A DNA stretch of 64,000 nucleotides from Croceicoccus naphthovorans (GTDB lineage Bacteria > Pseudomonadota > Alphaproteobacteria > Sphingomonadales > Sphingomonadaceae): contig NZ_CP011770.1 of NCBI RefSeq assembly GCF_001028705.1, forward strand, positions 2,979,501-3,043,500, given 5' to 3'. The translations under genes and the position numbers were made by a program. The notes below the pieces were generated by a model, which saw only the letters and a program-made list of their open reading frames with translations, did no database searches and was not told where the DNA came from. Shown in pieces: positions 9,060 to 19,835 of the stretch. Each line of letters starts with the position of its first letter. Positions within the stretch are counted from its first letter, which is position 1.

Positions 9060-10481
9060 GTGTCTGATACGCTCTTGCTATTCCTCACGCTGGATTGGCT
9101 CGCGCGGTTTGCTATCTTCGCGGTGATCATTTTCAGCCGACCAGCGGTTGGCGCACAGGGCTGGCTCGCGCTGGTTCTCGTCTTCCCCATTCCAGCCATT
9201 CTCGTTGTTCTCTGGGCGTTCCGTCCGCTGGCAACGGCGCGCAGGCGTGCGCGTTTTGCTGAAGCGCGAAGGCAGCTCAAGATTGCGCGCCGCCAGATCC
9301 TGATGTCGCAGCACTGCTCACCGCCGCAGCTTCCCGCGCATCTTGTTCGGGCAGCGCAGCTCATCGAGCGGGTCAATTTGTTCCCTGCGGTGGGTGGAAA
9401 CAACATCGAAGCGCTAGCGGATTATCAGGAAGTGATCGACCGTCTCGTGGCCGACATTGGTACTGCCCGGCACCATGTTCATCTCACGACCTACATCTTC
9501 TCCGACGATGCTGTGGGCAACCAGATCATCGCGGCGCTCGTGGCTGCCGCAAGCCGCGGGGTTGAATGCCGCGTTCTGATCGATGCGCTCGGTTCCTATT
9601 GGTGGTCCCGCCGGATCATTCGAAAACTCAGGAGCTGCGGGATAACGGTGCGCCGCGCGCTGCCCGTATCGCTAACGAACATGGAGGCCCTGCGGCCCGA
9701 TCTGCGCAATCATCGCAAGCTCGCTGTGATCGACGGACGGCTCGGATATATCGGCTCGCAGAACGTCATCAGCGCCGAGCTACCGGGAGGTCAGCGCAGC
9801 AAGGAATTCGTGGTGAGGGTCAACGGACCCGTCGTGCTCCAGATGCAGGCGCTCTTTGCCAATGACTGGTTTTTGGAATCCGGCGATCTGTTGAGTGACG
9901 GGGCGCTCTTTCCGCATGAACGGTCCGCAGGGGCGGCGCACGCACAATTGGTGGCTGGCGGACCCGAATATCGGCGCTCTGTCATCCGGCTGCTGCTCGA
10001 TGCGCTGGTGCATACGGTCGAACACCGGCTTGTCATTACGACGCCCTACTTCGTGCCGGACGAAGCGCTCCTGCTCGCGCTCGAAGGGGCCGCCGCCCGC
10101 GGTGTCGAGGTCTGCTTGATTCTGCCGAAGAAGGGCGACCATCGTCTGGTCGATCTGGCGCAGCGCTCTTTCTTCGAACGAATGCTGGAAGCGGGCATCG
10201 ACATACACCTCTATCATCGCGGATTCCTGCATGCCAAGCATGTCAGCGTTGACGATGACCTCGTCCTTGTCGGTTCGATGAACATCGATTTGCGCTCGCT
10301 GGAGTTGAACGGAGAAGCCGGCCTTCTCATCTATGATCAGGACACAACCGCGCGCCTGCGCGAAGAGGAGGCGCGCAACATTGCGGGGAGTGAGCGCTTG
10401 GTTCGCGCCGAATGGAATGCCAGACCTGCGCTTGCCCGCGCTGCGGAAAATGCAGCACGGCTCTTTAGCCCGCTATTATAG
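9060..10481 (+). CDS. cls: Cardiolipin synthase (phospholipase D superfamily)
   Basis: The 473-residue protein starts with GTG at 9060. Two N-terminal membrane segments (about residues 4-25 and 33-58) are followed by two phospholipase D domains. The HKD motifs are NHRKLAVIDG near residue 217 and LHAKHVSVDD near residue 390, each followed by the usual GSQN or GSMN. It condenses phosphatidylglycerol molecules, or PG with PE, into cardiolipin in the inner membrane. It lies between a sigma factor and the cyclic-glucan synthase, both envelope or stress related. The family call is firm. Confidence 0.9.
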   Translation: MSDTLLLFLTLDWLARFAIFAVIIFSRPAVGAQGWLALVLVFPIPAILVVLWAFRPLATARRRARFAEARRQLKIARRQILMSQHCSPPQLPAHLVRAAQLIERVNLFPAVGGNNIEALADYQEVIDRLVADIGTARHHVHLTTYIFSDDAVGNQIIAALVAAASRGVECRVLIDALGSYWWSRRIIRKLRSCGITVRRALPVSLTNMEALRPDLRNHRKLAVIDGRLGYIGSQNVISAELPGGQRSKEFVVRVNGPVVLQMQALFANDWFLESGDLLSDGALFPHERSAGAAHAQLVAGGPEYRRSVIRLLLDALVHTVEHRLVITTPYFVPDEALLLALEGAAARGVEVCLILPKKGDHRLVDLAQRSFFERMLEAGIDIHLYHRGFLHAKHVSVDDDLVLVGSMNIDLRSLELNGEAGLLIYDQDTTARLREEEARNIAGSERLVRAEWNARPALARAAENAARLFSPLL

Positions 10482-10590
10482 GATCAACTTTGCTTTGCAC
10501 GGCAGACTTCGCGTCGCGCATCTTTGCCAAACACCCCGCCAGGATTTTCACGCGCTGGGAGGAGCGTTTGAATAGCTCCGGGCGGAATTC

Positions 10591-13500
10591 TCAGGCAGGG
10601 GAGGGGTGTTGTACATTGCGTCCAACAATGCGGACCCGAAGCTCGACTGTTTCGCCATTCTTCGGGAGTACAATCCCATTCCCGGCATGAGTTTTGCCAT
10701 CAACGGTGAGTTCGACGTCGGCGCAGCCAAGCCCTTGCGGATCTTCGACTTTCACTGACACCAACCCGCCACCAACCCGCAGTGTCGCGCTGAAGCCGCC
10801 CCAGGTGGGCGGGATACAGGGGTTGACGACAAGCCGGCCATCGGTCTGTTGCAACCCCAAGATGCTTCTCGTGGCGAGCTGCCATGCCCAGCCTGCGGCC
10901 CCGGTATACCAGCTCCAGCCCCCTCTGCCCGTATGTTGCTTGCCCGCAGATATGTCTCCGGCGACGGCGTAGGGCTCCAGGCGATAATGCTCGGCCTTGG
11001 CGTGATCGTCAGAGCGACGGACGGGGTTGATCATGTTGAACAGGGCAAAGGCCTTCTCGGGGTCCTTCACCCGCGCAAAGGCCATGCCCAGCCACGCGGC
11101 CGCATGCGAATACTGACCCCCATTTTCGCGAATTCCCGGGGGATAGGCCTTTATGTAACCGGGATCGATCAAGCCTTCGTCAAACGCGGGCCAGAGCAGC
11201 CTGGCCAACTGGTCTTCCTGCGAAACAAGCATATCCCATGCGGACTGGAGAGCCTCGCTCACGCGCTCTTGATCAGCCGAGGCAAAGGCCGCCCATGACT
11301 GCGCGATCGAATCGATCCTGCATTCGTCGCTTTCTGCCGAGCCGATGGGCCGCCCGTCATCATCGAACGCGCGCAAGTACCATGAGCCATCCCACGCGCT
11401 TTCTTCCGCGCGCCGTCTTATCTCGGATGCCCGTTCTTCCCATTCTTTCGCCTCGTGCATCCGACCGGTCCGGCGGCAGATGTCGGCGAAGCCTTGCGCT
11501 GTGACCGTGATAAACCATGCCAACCAGACGCTTTCGCCATGGCCCTTCGCGCCGAGGCGGTCCATTCCATCATTCCAGTCCCCGGCGCCGATCAGCGGCA
11601 GTCCATGGGCCCCGACTGCCAGAGCGCGGTGCAGTGCGCGCTCGCAGTGCTCGAACAGCGAGCCGCGCCACTCGGTCGCATCGAATTGCGCATATCGATT
11701 GGCTTCGTCGGGGGCGAGTTCATCGGCATCGAGGAACGCGACTTCCTCGTCGAGGATATCAAGGTCACCGGTCGTCGTGACATAGATGCCGACAACATAA
11801 GGCAACCAGAGTAAATCGTCGGAAAAACGCGTTCGCACGCCGCGATCAGCAGGGGGGTGCCACCAGTGCAGAACATCGCCCTCTACGAATTGATGCTGCG
11901 CGCTTTCGAGGATGTGCGCGCGAGCGAGCGCCGGCGCGGTGTGGAGAAGCGCAAGAACGTCCTGCAATTGATCGCGAAAGCCGAAGGCCCCGCTCGACTG
12001 ATAGAATCCCGTGCGCGCGAGAACACGGGACGACAGCGTCTGGTAGAGCAGCCAGCGGTTGACCATGACGTCGAAAGCAGGGTCCGGGGTTGAGACTTGA
12101 AGGGCGCCGAGTGTCTCATCCCAGAAATTCTCCAGCGCTATCATTGCCGTCTCTGCCTCGTCTGGCTCACGCCAGCGCTGGGCGAGTTCCATGGCCGCAT
12201 GGTGGCCTAGCCCTTGGCCGAGCACGAACAGGATTTCTTCTTCCTCGCCCGGGCCAAGATCGAGGTGTATCTGATAGGCTCCGCATGTATCGCCGCCCGC
12301 GCATACGCTGTTGGTTAGACCCCATCGCCGAAGCGCCGCGGGATCCGCCGGGTCCCCACCCCTGCCGATGAATTCGCCGCGGTCGGTCGTGAAGCCGTGC
12401 GGTGGGCGGTTTGCCGTGAGAAACGCCACCTGTCCGGCAAAATCGCTGTTCCAGCGGTTCGTTGCCGTGATGGTCTGCGTCTCGGTGTCAAAGTCGCAGA
12501 CTATGTGCGGGCGTGCGATACTGGGAAGAGAGCCGAGCAGCCACTCGGCATAATAGGTTGCGGTTACGCGCCGGTGCCGGTCTTCGCAGTTGCGGATCCG
12601 CAGCCGAACGATCTTCACCGATGCATCAAGCGGTACGAACATTGTGAGCTGATGGGCCAAGCCGGCGAACCGTTTTGACCATGTAGTGTAACCCGCGCCA
12701 TGCCTGACTTCGCAGGCAGCGGCATCGCCAACAGGAGCAGGCGTTATGGTCCATACCTCGCCAGTTTCCTCATCACGCAGGTAGAGTGTTTCGGAGGGAC
12801 GGTCCGTGACCGGGTCGTTCGACCATGTTGTGAGACGGTTCTCGCCGCTGTTTATTGCCCAAGTATACCCCCCGCCAGCTTCGCTTACGAGCGCGCCGAA
12901 GTCACGGTTGGCGAGAATGTTGCACCACGGAGCAGGCGTCGCCTGCCCGGGTTCGACGAAGATGACATATTCGCGGCCATCCGCCGTGAACCCACCCAGA
13001 CCATTGTCGTAGAGAAGGTTCGCTGAACGTTCGAGCGATGTCATCGAGGGATGCTGCGCAGCCCTTGTTGCAGAAAACAGCGGCAAGCGGTTTGGCACAT
13101 CGTGCGCTTCTTCCAGCTGTTCCTGCAAACTACCCCGTGCGTCGTCGAGGGTGACACGCGCCGTGCTCTCCAGAAGGCGCACCCGATCCGCACCGATCTG
13201 ATCCGCGAAAACGATATGCACGCCGCCCTTGCGTCCAAGCAGCTCCGCCATCTTCGCGCGTTGCAGCGCCTCCCTGAGCTGGTCGAGCACCGGTTCGATG
13301 TAAGCTGAGCCGGCAAGCTGGAGGATCACCAGATCCACCTCTAGTCCGTGCCGCCGCCACAATCGATGGGCGGCGAGGAGGACGGGCAGCAGGGTCGTGG
13401 TCTCACCGGCAGACCGCAGCAGAAGGATGGGGTAATCGCCGGACACGCCCATCCCCCACAAATCCGCTTGTCCGAGACTGTTCTCGTTCTTGATCGTCCG

Positions 13501-16500
13501 CGCGCTCGATGGGGCGTTCTGCGGATAGATGAGAGCCGAAGCGAGCTGCTGCACGACGGGCAGGTGTTCGGCTTCGATGTTCATGTGAACCAGGGAGCGT
13601 GCATTTTCGGTTGCCGTATCGTGGAGCGCCCATTCGATCGAATCGAGAGACGAATGACGCTCGGCCAGCTCGACGGCGGTTTCGCGCGACGCGGCTGCGA
13701 CTGTCAGGAAACAGATTTCCCTAATCTCGAACGGCTCCAGGTCGATGAGGTGTTGAAGAGCCATGACCGGGTCCAGGGTCCACCCTTGGGTGTTCTGCAC
13801 GGCTTCGGTCGCTCCTGTTGGGGAGCGCAGGCTTTCATGACGCCTGATGAAGGCGCGCCGGTCGGTTTCGAAGCGGGCATTGCGAACCGGTCCCCCGCCA
13901 TCGACCGCAAAATGAAGGAGCACCGGCGGCGTGTCCTGTGGCGCGCGCGCGCGGCGCTCGAACAGCAGACCACCAAGCGATGGGACATGCTCGCTCTTGA
14001 TAAACAGTTTGCTGAATGCCGGGTGCCGCTCGTCCTCGAGCGGCTCGCCGAGCACGATCTCGGCATAGGTCGTCACGCGAAGCTTGCGGTGACGGGAACT
14101 CTCGTTGATGAGCCGCAAGCGCCGCACCTCGATGTCGCTTCCGGCAAGAACGCCAATCTCGAGACGCGATACAACGCCTTGATCGCGCCGGCGAATTACT
14201 GCCTGGTGCGCATGGCATGTGACCTCGTACTCTTCCGCTTCGGACCCGGTTGGTTCGAGCGTCGCCGACCATAGCCGTCCGGTGTCTTCATCGGCGATGT
14301 AGATCCAGTAACCGTCCGCGTCGTGAGTGGCGTCGGCCACGAAGCGTGTCAGCGCCCGGTGATGCCAGCGCAGTCCGCCGCTACCGCTATCAGAGAGCCA
14401 CGTCGATAAAGGCCCGTTTCCAAGCAGGAGCATTTGCGGCACGGATGCTTCGCGCCTGGGTTGCCATGACGCAGGCAGAGTGACGGGCGTTCCCCGAACC
14501 ATGGAAATCGTAGGGTCGGCAAGCCTGTCAATTTCTGGTGGAATCTCGCGTGGCACCCGTTCGCTCAACAACAACATCGTGGGCCGCATTCGTGGATCTT
14601 CGGCGAAACGGCTAGCGAACCGGTCTGAGAACAGCGCATTGACGATCGCCGACAGGAGCATGCCTTGGTGGTGTGCCATATAAGCATTAACGGTCCGGGG
14701 ACCGCTGCCCGGGGACCGCTCAGGCGTGAAGTCGAGCGCTTCGACCAGGCCATATCGACCGCTGCCGCCCGATCGTGTCAGCAGCCTGAGGTTCGCTACT
14801 GCCTTCTTTGGTGCAACTGCCAGTGCAAGCGCAGTTGCGTAAGGCGCGACAACCATGTCCCGCGAGAGGCCCCGTTTCAAGCCAAGTTCGGGAACGCCGA
14901 ACCCTTGATACCTGTAACGGTGTTCAGGATCGCGAGCGGAATATGCCGATTCCGAGATACCCCAGGGAACGCTCTGGGCTCGCCCGTAGCGCTCCTGGAC
15001 GTCGACCACCATCCGCTCGCTCTCGCCCAGCAGCGTGCCGGTGTCCGGCTTGAGCAGCAGGCGCGGCATAAGATATTCGAACATCGAGCCGTTCCAGGAG
15101 ATCAGCATCGCTCCACCCTCGACGCGCCGTAACGGGCGGCCCAGATGGAACCAGTGTTCTGGCGGAACATCGCCTTTTGCGATGGCGAAAAAGCTCGCTA
15201 GCCGTGCCTCGGAAGCGAGGAGGTCATAATAATGTGTATCGGGACGTCCCAGACTGACATTGATGCCAATGCGCAGGAGGCGCCGGTGCTCGTCATAGAG
15301 AGGCGCAAACTCCATTGAATAGGCCATCTCGATTGCTTGGTCTGCGAGGCTGGACAGTTGGTCAGCCGGGATACCGCCGTTCCCCAGGTCCCGGCACATC
15401 GAACGTATCTGGTACTGCAACCGATCGACGAGCACCTCGATGTCGACCAGATGGTTCGGCGCTGCCTTTTCGGACTGCTCGCCCAGACCAAGCGCTGCCT
15501 CCATCTCCGGGATCAATACCTCGCAGATATCCTGCAGGCCGGCCATCCAGTGGGCACGGTCTTCCTCGACACCCTCCAGGCGCGACCTTAGCTGGGTGAT
15601 CCAACGAGGAAGCGCTGCATCCTCAGAGTTTTGCGCGACTTGTTCGATCAGATCGATCACATCGATCAGGCCGCGCCAGCGTTGCTCCTCCATACCTTCC
15701 GCACGCCGCGCCTCACGCAAGGAAGCAGCGTAGGCGAGCAGGGCCGCCGCGAGATTGCCGCTGTCCACCGTCGAGACATATCGAGGTTCCAGCGACGCGA
15801 GCGTTCTTGTGTCGTACCAATTGTAGAAATGTCCTCGATATCGTTCCAGGCGATCGAGCGTGGCGAAAAGGTTCGCCGTCCGCGCCGCGAGTTCCGAACG
15901 GCCGATGTAACCGAGGTCCCAGGCTGCGGCTGTCGATAGCATCAACATGCCGATATTCGTCGGTGACGTGCGCTGCGCGATTTCTGCATGCGGAGCGCCC
16001 TGGTAGTTGTCCGGGGGGAGCCAATTGTCTTCCGGACCAGCGAAGGTCTCGAAGAAGAGCCAGGTCCGCCTCGCCAGGCCCCGCAGGAAGCGCCGGTCAT
16101 CCTCGGCAAGCGGTTCCGCATCTTCGCGGCGTTCGCGGGCCATCGCCCAAGTGATTTCCGGCGCGGCGATCCAAAGAATGAGCAGCGGAAGGGATGCGGC
16201 CAAAGCGTCAGGTTTGATGGCGGCAAGAAGCGCCGCGAGAGCGACCGAAATAGTCGGTCCCAACCACATCTTGCGCCATATGACACCTCGCGCTCGGTTC
16301 GAGCGGAGGTCGGTGGCGGAGTGCGCGGCGCTTGTCCATTCGAGGAGGTTGCGCCGGCTTGCAAAAAGCCTCCAGAGCGTGACCGCGATCGCACGCACCG
16401 ACAATATGGCGTCATCGAGCAGATAGACGACGGCCAGAAACCAGCGGCCGGCCTGATCGCGCAATTGCGGCCCCAGGCTACGCGATGTCCCACGCCGCCG

Positions 16501-18810
16501 TCCTGTCGCCAATCCGGTCACCAGATCGGTGAATACCTGGCCCGCTGGCATGAAGAAGGCCAGCAGGCTCCAGAACCAGGCTTGTCCCGGCAGGATGAGC
16601 CAACCCGAGATCGCCAGCAAGATCGTTGCCGGGGCAACCAGACTCCGCCTCAGATTGTCAATAATTTTCCATCGGTCGATGGCGGCGATCGGATTTGGGG
16701 ATCTTGTGCCATCTGATCGCCTCACCTTGCCTGCCAGCCATGGCAGGAGCTGCCAGTCCCCGCGGATCCAGCGATGCGCGCGCCGCGCATATTCGAGGTA
16801 GTTTCCGGGAAAGCCTTCGAACAGGACGATATCGCTGGCCAGACCAACCCGGCCATGGACACCTTCGAAGAGGTCATGGCTGAGAATGGAATTTTCGGGC
16901 ACGCGCCCGGCAACGCTGCGGTGGAAAGCATGAAGGTCGTAAATGCCCTTACCGACAAAAATTCCCGCGCCAAACAGGTCCTGATAGACGTTCGAGACAG
17001 CCCGGCTGTAGATGTCGATTGACGTATCGCCGGCAAAGAGCCGTGCGAACAGCGTTCGCGATCCACTCTGGGGCGAAATCTCCACCCGAGGCTGGATGAT
17101 CGTATAGCCTCCAAGCAACGTTCCAGTGTCCGGATCGAACTTGGCCTGGTTTAGTGGATGGGCAAGCGTGCCGACGAGCTTTCGCACAGTGCCTGTAGGC
17201 AAGGTGGTGTCCGCATCGAGAGTGACGACGAAGCGAATATTGCGGGGTATTTCGCGCGAGCCGACATGTCGATGGAATGCTCCACCATCGCCTTCGATGA
17301 GCATGTGATTGAGCTGCTCAAGCTTTCCGCGCTTGCGCTCCCATGCGAGCCAGCACCCTTGTGCTTCACAATATTGTCGAGGGCGCATCAGCAGGTGAAA
17401 CGGCTCGCTTCCCTCGCTGCGATAGCGAGTGTTGAGCGCGAGAATCTCCCTTTCTAGTGCCTGCTCGATTTGCTTGTCCCCGGCAGTGCTTTCGCTCGCC
17501 GCGTCGGCGAGATCGGCCAGGAGCACTACGTCCACCATCGGCTCGCCGTTCGAAAGCCAGTGGTTCTCCAGCTTTTCGATCAGGAAAGGCACTTCGTCCT
17601 CGCGGGCGATCACGACCGGGACCGCAATCAGCGTAGCGCAGTCCTCCGGCAGCCCGTCACCAAAGTCGAGTTTGAAAAGAACTCGCGGTGGCAAGAGACG
17701 CGTGATCGACCAATGCAAGAAAGTGATCGCGACAACCGAGGCGGGAATGAGCGACAAGGACAAGCCGGCGAACCATCCCGTCGCGCCTGCGTCAGCGGCG
17801 TCGAGATATATCGCTGGCAGCAATAGGGCCCAGACAAGGAGCCCGATGAGCGAAACGAAGTAGACCGGGCCAGGATGGCGCAAGGCATAGTCCAGAAGCC
17901 GAACCCGAGCCGGGAATACCGCTCCCGTCTGTTGCCGGAATGCCCGGCGTCCTTCACCGGCGAGCCAGAATCCGACGTGATGAGATCGGTCGTCAGGCAA
18001 AGCAGCGCGGCTTGCTTGGATCGCCTCGAGTGCGACATCGGTCTCGGATAAATCGCCATATTCCGCCAGTTCTTCAACCGCGCGGCGATAGCGATCGCGG
18101 CTATCGAAATCCATCTGCCCGTAATATCCGGATGGGTCGTTTCGCAAGATCTGTTCTACCGGACTTACGTCGTCGAACAAATCCTCCCACGAGATGGCAT
18201 CAAGGGTACTGAGATTGGCGATCGCGCGTGCGACCCGTTCATTTGCTTCCAGTGCATGCGCCTCGCCTGCCCATGAGGTGGTCGCGACGGGCACGTCGAG
18301 CTGATCGCACAGCAGGGTCGACAGGGTTTCCACGAGGATCTCGACGCAAGCGATGCGAAGCATGGCCGGGAACGCCCAGAGTTCTCCGATGCGGAGCGGC
18401 GCCGTGCGCTGATAAGCGATCAGGAACCGGCTCAGGGCCGATGCCGAAACCTGCATTCGGCTCAGTTCGAGAAAACGGTGCGCGAGCACGAAGGCACGCG
18501 GGAAGCCAATGGTTTCTTCACCCTCGAGGGCTGGCAGTTTGCTATAGAAGCCGGTCGGCAGATCCTGTTTGATCTGCCTCAGCGCGCGCTGGACCACATA
18601 GTCATTGTCGAGCAACCATTCCGCCGCCTTGCTGGCTTCGGCCCCAGCCTTGGCGCATGCCAGGCAAGCCGCACGCAGCCACTCGAGGATGGCATCGGTT
18701 CCCGTGCGAGCGGGAATCTCTTGCGCTGCTTGCGGGGATATCCGGTCCTCCTCGGCAAACTGGATTGCAGCATGATCGAGCGCCGAGAAATCGCTATTAA
18801 TGTCCGACAT
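10591..18810 (-). CDS. ndvB: Cyclic beta-1,2-glucan synthase (NdvB/ChvB type)
   Basis: At 2739 residues this is the largest gene in the window and matches the size of NdvB/ChvB. After a cytoplasmic N-terminus come membrane segments from about residue 310, a GT84 glycosyltransferase domain with TLDADTTLPTGTV and RRAHRWIRGDWQ, more membrane helices, a glycoamylase-like domain (ISWNGSMFEYLMPRL), and C-terminal GH94-like phosphorylase repeats with GAGDWNDGMDRLGAKG. The enzyme builds cyclic beta-1,2-glucan from UDP-glucose and sets ring size; the product acts in the periplasm in osmoadaptation and host contact. Its start overlaps the Usp stop (TGATG), so the two are cotranslated. Phosphoglucomutase at 25.8 kb could feed the UDP-glucose pool. 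Confidence 0.93.
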   Translation of the reverse strand: MSDINSDFSALDHAAIQFAEEDRISPQAAQEIPARTGTDAILEWLRAACLACAKAGAEASKAAEWLLDNDYVVQRALRQIKQDLPTGFYSKLPALEGEETIGFPRAFVLAHRFLELSRMQVSASALSRFLIAYQRTAPLRIGELWAFPAMLRIACVEILVETLSTLLCDQLDVPVATTSWAGEAHALEANERVARAIANLSTLDAISWEDLFDDVSPVEQILRNDPSGYYGQMDFDSRDRYRRAVEELAEYGDLSETDVALEAIQASRAALPDDRSHHVGFWLAGEGRRAFRQQTGAVFPARVRLLDYALRHPGPVYFVSLIGLLVWALLLPAIYLDAADAGATGWFAGLSLSLIPASVVAITFLHWSITRLLPPRVLFKLDFGDGLPEDCATLIAVPVVIAREDEVPFLIEKLENHWLSNGEPMVDVVLLADLADAASESTAGDKQIEQALEREILALNTRYRSEGSEPFHLLMRPRQYCEAQGCWLAWERKRGKLEQLNHMLIEGDGGAFHRHVGSREIPRNIRFVVTLDADTTLPTGTVRKLVGTLAHPLNQAKFDPDTGTLLGGYTIIQPRVEISPQSGSRTLFARLFAGDTSIDIYSRAVSNVYQDLFGAGIFVGKGIYDLHAFHRSVAGRVPENSILSHDLFEGVHGRVGLASDIVLFEGFPGNYLEYARRAHRWIRGDWQLLPWLAGKVRRSDGTRSPNPIAAIDRWKIIDNLRRSLVAPATILLAISGWLILPGQAWFWSLLAFFMPAGQVFTDLVTGLATGRRRGTSRSLGPQLRDQAGRWFLAVVYLLDDAILSVRAIAVTLWRLFASRRNLLEWTSAAHSATDLRSNRARGVIWRKMWLGPTISVALAALLAAIKPDALAASLPLLILWIAAPEITWAMARERREDAEPLAEDDRRFLRGLARRTWLFFETFAGPEDNWLPPDNYQGAPHAEIAQRTSPTNIGMLMLSTAAAWDLGYIGRSELAARTANLFATLDRLERYRGHFYNWYDTRTLASLEPRYVSTVDSGNLAAALLAYAASLREARRAEGMEEQRWRGLIDVIDLIEQVAQNSEDAALPRWITQLRSRLEGVEEDRAHWMAGLQDICEVLIPEMEAALGLGEQSEKAAPNHLVDIEVLVDRLQYQIRSMCRDLGNGGIPADQLSSLADQAIEMAYSMEFAPLYDEHRRLLRIGINVSLGRPDTHYYDLLASEARLASFFAIAKGDVPPEHWFHLGRPLRRVEGGAMLISWNGSMFEYLMPRLLLKPDTGTLLGESERMVVDVQERYGRAQSVPWGISESAYSARDPEHRYRYQGFGVPELGLKRGLSRDMVVAPYATALALAVAPKKAVANLRLLTRSGGSGRYGLVEALDFTPERSPGSGPRTVNAYMAHHQGMLLSAIVNALFSDRFASRFAEDPRMRPTMLLLSERVPREIPPEIDRLADPTISMVRGTPVTLPASWQPRREASVPQMLLLGNGPLSTWLSDSGSGGLRWHHRALTRFVADATHDADGYWIYIADEDTGRLWSATLEPTGSEAEEYEVTCHAHQAVIRRRDQGVVSRLEIGVLAGSDIEVRRLRLINESSRHRKLRVTTYAEIVLGEPLEDERHPAFSKLFIKSEHVPSLGGLLFERRARAPQDTPPVLLHFAVDGGGPVRNARFETDRRAFIRRHESLRSPTGATEAVQNTQGWTLDPVMALQHLIDLEPFEIREICFLTVAAASRETAVELAERHSSLDSIEWALHDTATENARSLVHMNIEAEHLPVVQQLASALIYPQNAPSSARTIKNENSLGQADLWGMGVSGDYPILLLRSAGETTTLLPVLLAAHRLWRRHGLEVDLVILQLAGSAYIEPVLDQLREALQRAKMAELLGRKGGVHIVFADQIGADRVRLLESTARVTLDDARGSLQEQLEEAHDVPNRLPLFSATRAAQHPSMTSLERSANLLYDNGLGGFTADGREYVIFVEPGQATPAPWCNILANRDFGALVSEAGGGYTWAINSGENRLTTWSNDPVTDRPSETLYLRDEETGEVWTITPAPVGDAAACEVRHGAGYTTWSKRFAGLAHQLTMFVPLDASVKIVRLRIRNCEDRHRRVTATYYAEWLLGSLPSIARPHIVCDFDTETQTITATNRWNSDFAGQVAFLTANRPPHGFTTDRGEFIGRGGDPADPAALRRWGLTNSVCAGGDTCGAYQIHLDLGPGEEEEILFVLGQGLGHHAAMELAQRWREPDEAETAMIALENFWDETLGALQVSTPDPAFDVMVNRWLLYQTLSSRVLARTGFYQSSGAFGFRDQLQDVLALLHTAPALARAHILESAQHQFVEGDVLHWWHPPADRGVRTRFSDDLLWLPYVVGIYVTTTGDLDILDEEVAFLDADELAPDEANRYAQFDATEWRGSLFEHCERALHRALAVGAHGLPLIGAGDWNDGMDRLGAKGHGESVWLAWFITVTAQGFADICRRTGRMHEAKEWEERASEIRRRAEESAWDGSWYLRAFDDDGRPIGSAESDECRIDSIAQSWAAFASADQERVSEALQSAWDMLVSQEDQLARLLWPAFDEGLIDPGYIKAYPPGIRENGGQYSHAAAWLGMAFARVKDPEKAFALFNMINPVRRSDDHAKAEHYRLEPYAVAGDISAGKQHTGRGGWSWYTGAAGWAWQLATRSILGLQQTDGRLVVNPCIPPTWGGFSATLRVGGGLVSVKVEDPQGLGCADVELTVDGKTHAGNGIVLPKNGETVELRVRIVGRNVQHPSPA

Positions 18811-19835
18811 CAGCTGGCGAATTCAGTTTCCGCAGCGAGGGCCTCGAACATGAAGCCAGAGCGGCCCGGTTTGGCCAATGGAATCCGAAGGTCCGGTTGG
18901 ACGATGAATGTCGGGCAGGGCGCACTTTTCGCCAGAGCGCCGGCGACACTTCCGTAGGGCGCGCTGGCAAGGTTGGTCTGGCCATGGGAAGCGACCACAA
19001 CAAGGTCGATTTCGAGGCGGGATGCGATCAGATTGAGCCGCTCGCACGTTTCGCTGTCGGTTCCGAAATACACGGTAGCGTCGATGCCTTGCCGCAGGAG
19101 CCTCAACTTCCATGTTTCGAGATAGTTGCGGGCGCGCGCGGAGGTATTGCTCCTATTGGAACCGGCCTGTGTTTCGAGTGAGGGCAACTCGGCGGTTGGA
19201 GAAACAATGTGCGCCAGGATCACTTGCGCTTCTAGCGACTGGGCAAGCCTTGTGACAACCGGCAGCACGCTCTCGGAATTGGGCGATCCATCAAGCGGCA
19301 CCAGAAGTCTGCGGTACTCGGCCGAACATTTCCTTTCGCGTCCCGAAGGAAGTAGAAGCATGGATGCTGCGCCGCTTTTCAGCAGCCGGTCGGCGGTGGT
19401 GCCCAGGCCTGAATGTGGACCTCGCCCGCTATGCCGCGCGAGGACGAGGACCGACCCGCGATGACCCTCCGCCCAGTCTATCAGCCGTTCATGGGCGGTC
19501 CCCGGGAGAACAACGGGCAGCACATCCGAGACCGTCTCGCTTGCCTCCCCAATAAGCTCGCCTATGCCGTCGCGGCATTCGGTGAAGCGCAGGTTCCACT
19601 CGATCGGGTCGGCAGGAAGAACCCCATGCGGGGCCGTTTCAACGATCTGGGCAAAGCCAAGCTGCAGGTCGAGAGCTTTCGCGATTGCGCGCGCGTGCCG
19701 TGTCACTTCGAGGCGGTTCATGTCTTCGTCCAGACAAGCAAGAATTTGCGGCGCTTGGCTAGAAAAGCGGGTGCGTTCGTCTCCAACCGGCGACCTCAGC
19801 ACCGTGCTGGCACGTGATCGGGTATTCGTCGACAT
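18810..19835 (-). CDS. Universal stress protein, two tandem Usp domains
   Basis: The start at 19835 (ATGTCG) follows GGAG 9 nt upstream; upstream in-frame ATGs at 19940 and 19856 have poorer sites. The 341-residue product has two UspA-like halves; the second holds LLVPLDGSPNSESVLPVV and VVASHGQTNLASAPYGSVAG, matching the G-2x-G-9x-G(S/T) nucleotide-binding loop. Usp proteins support survival in starvation, hypoxia and oxidative stress. The stop overlaps the ndvB start by one base, an unusual pairing of a stress protein with a glucan synthase. A second tandem Usp is at 32243. Confidence 0.85.
   Translation of the reverse strand: MSTNTRSRASTVLRSPVGDERTRFSSQAPQILACLDEDMNRLEVTRHARAIAKALDLQLGFAQIVETAPHGVLPADPIEWNLRFTECRDGIGELIGEASETVSDVLPVVLPGTAHERLIDWAEGHRGSVLVLARHSGRGPHSGLGTTADRLLKSGAASMLLLPSGRERKCSAEYRRLLVPLDGSPNSESVLPVVTRLAQSLEAQVILAHIVSPTAELPSLETQAGSNRSNTSARARNYLETWKLRLLRQGIDATVYFGTDSETCERLNLIASRLEIDLVVVASHGQTNLASAPYGSVAGALAKSAPCPTFIVQPDLRIPLAKPGRSGFMFEALAAETEFAS

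Noticed and set aside
10591..18810. Many long open frames on both strands inside ndvB
   Set aside because: They are shadows of a high-GC gene; none has a ribosome site or family motif.
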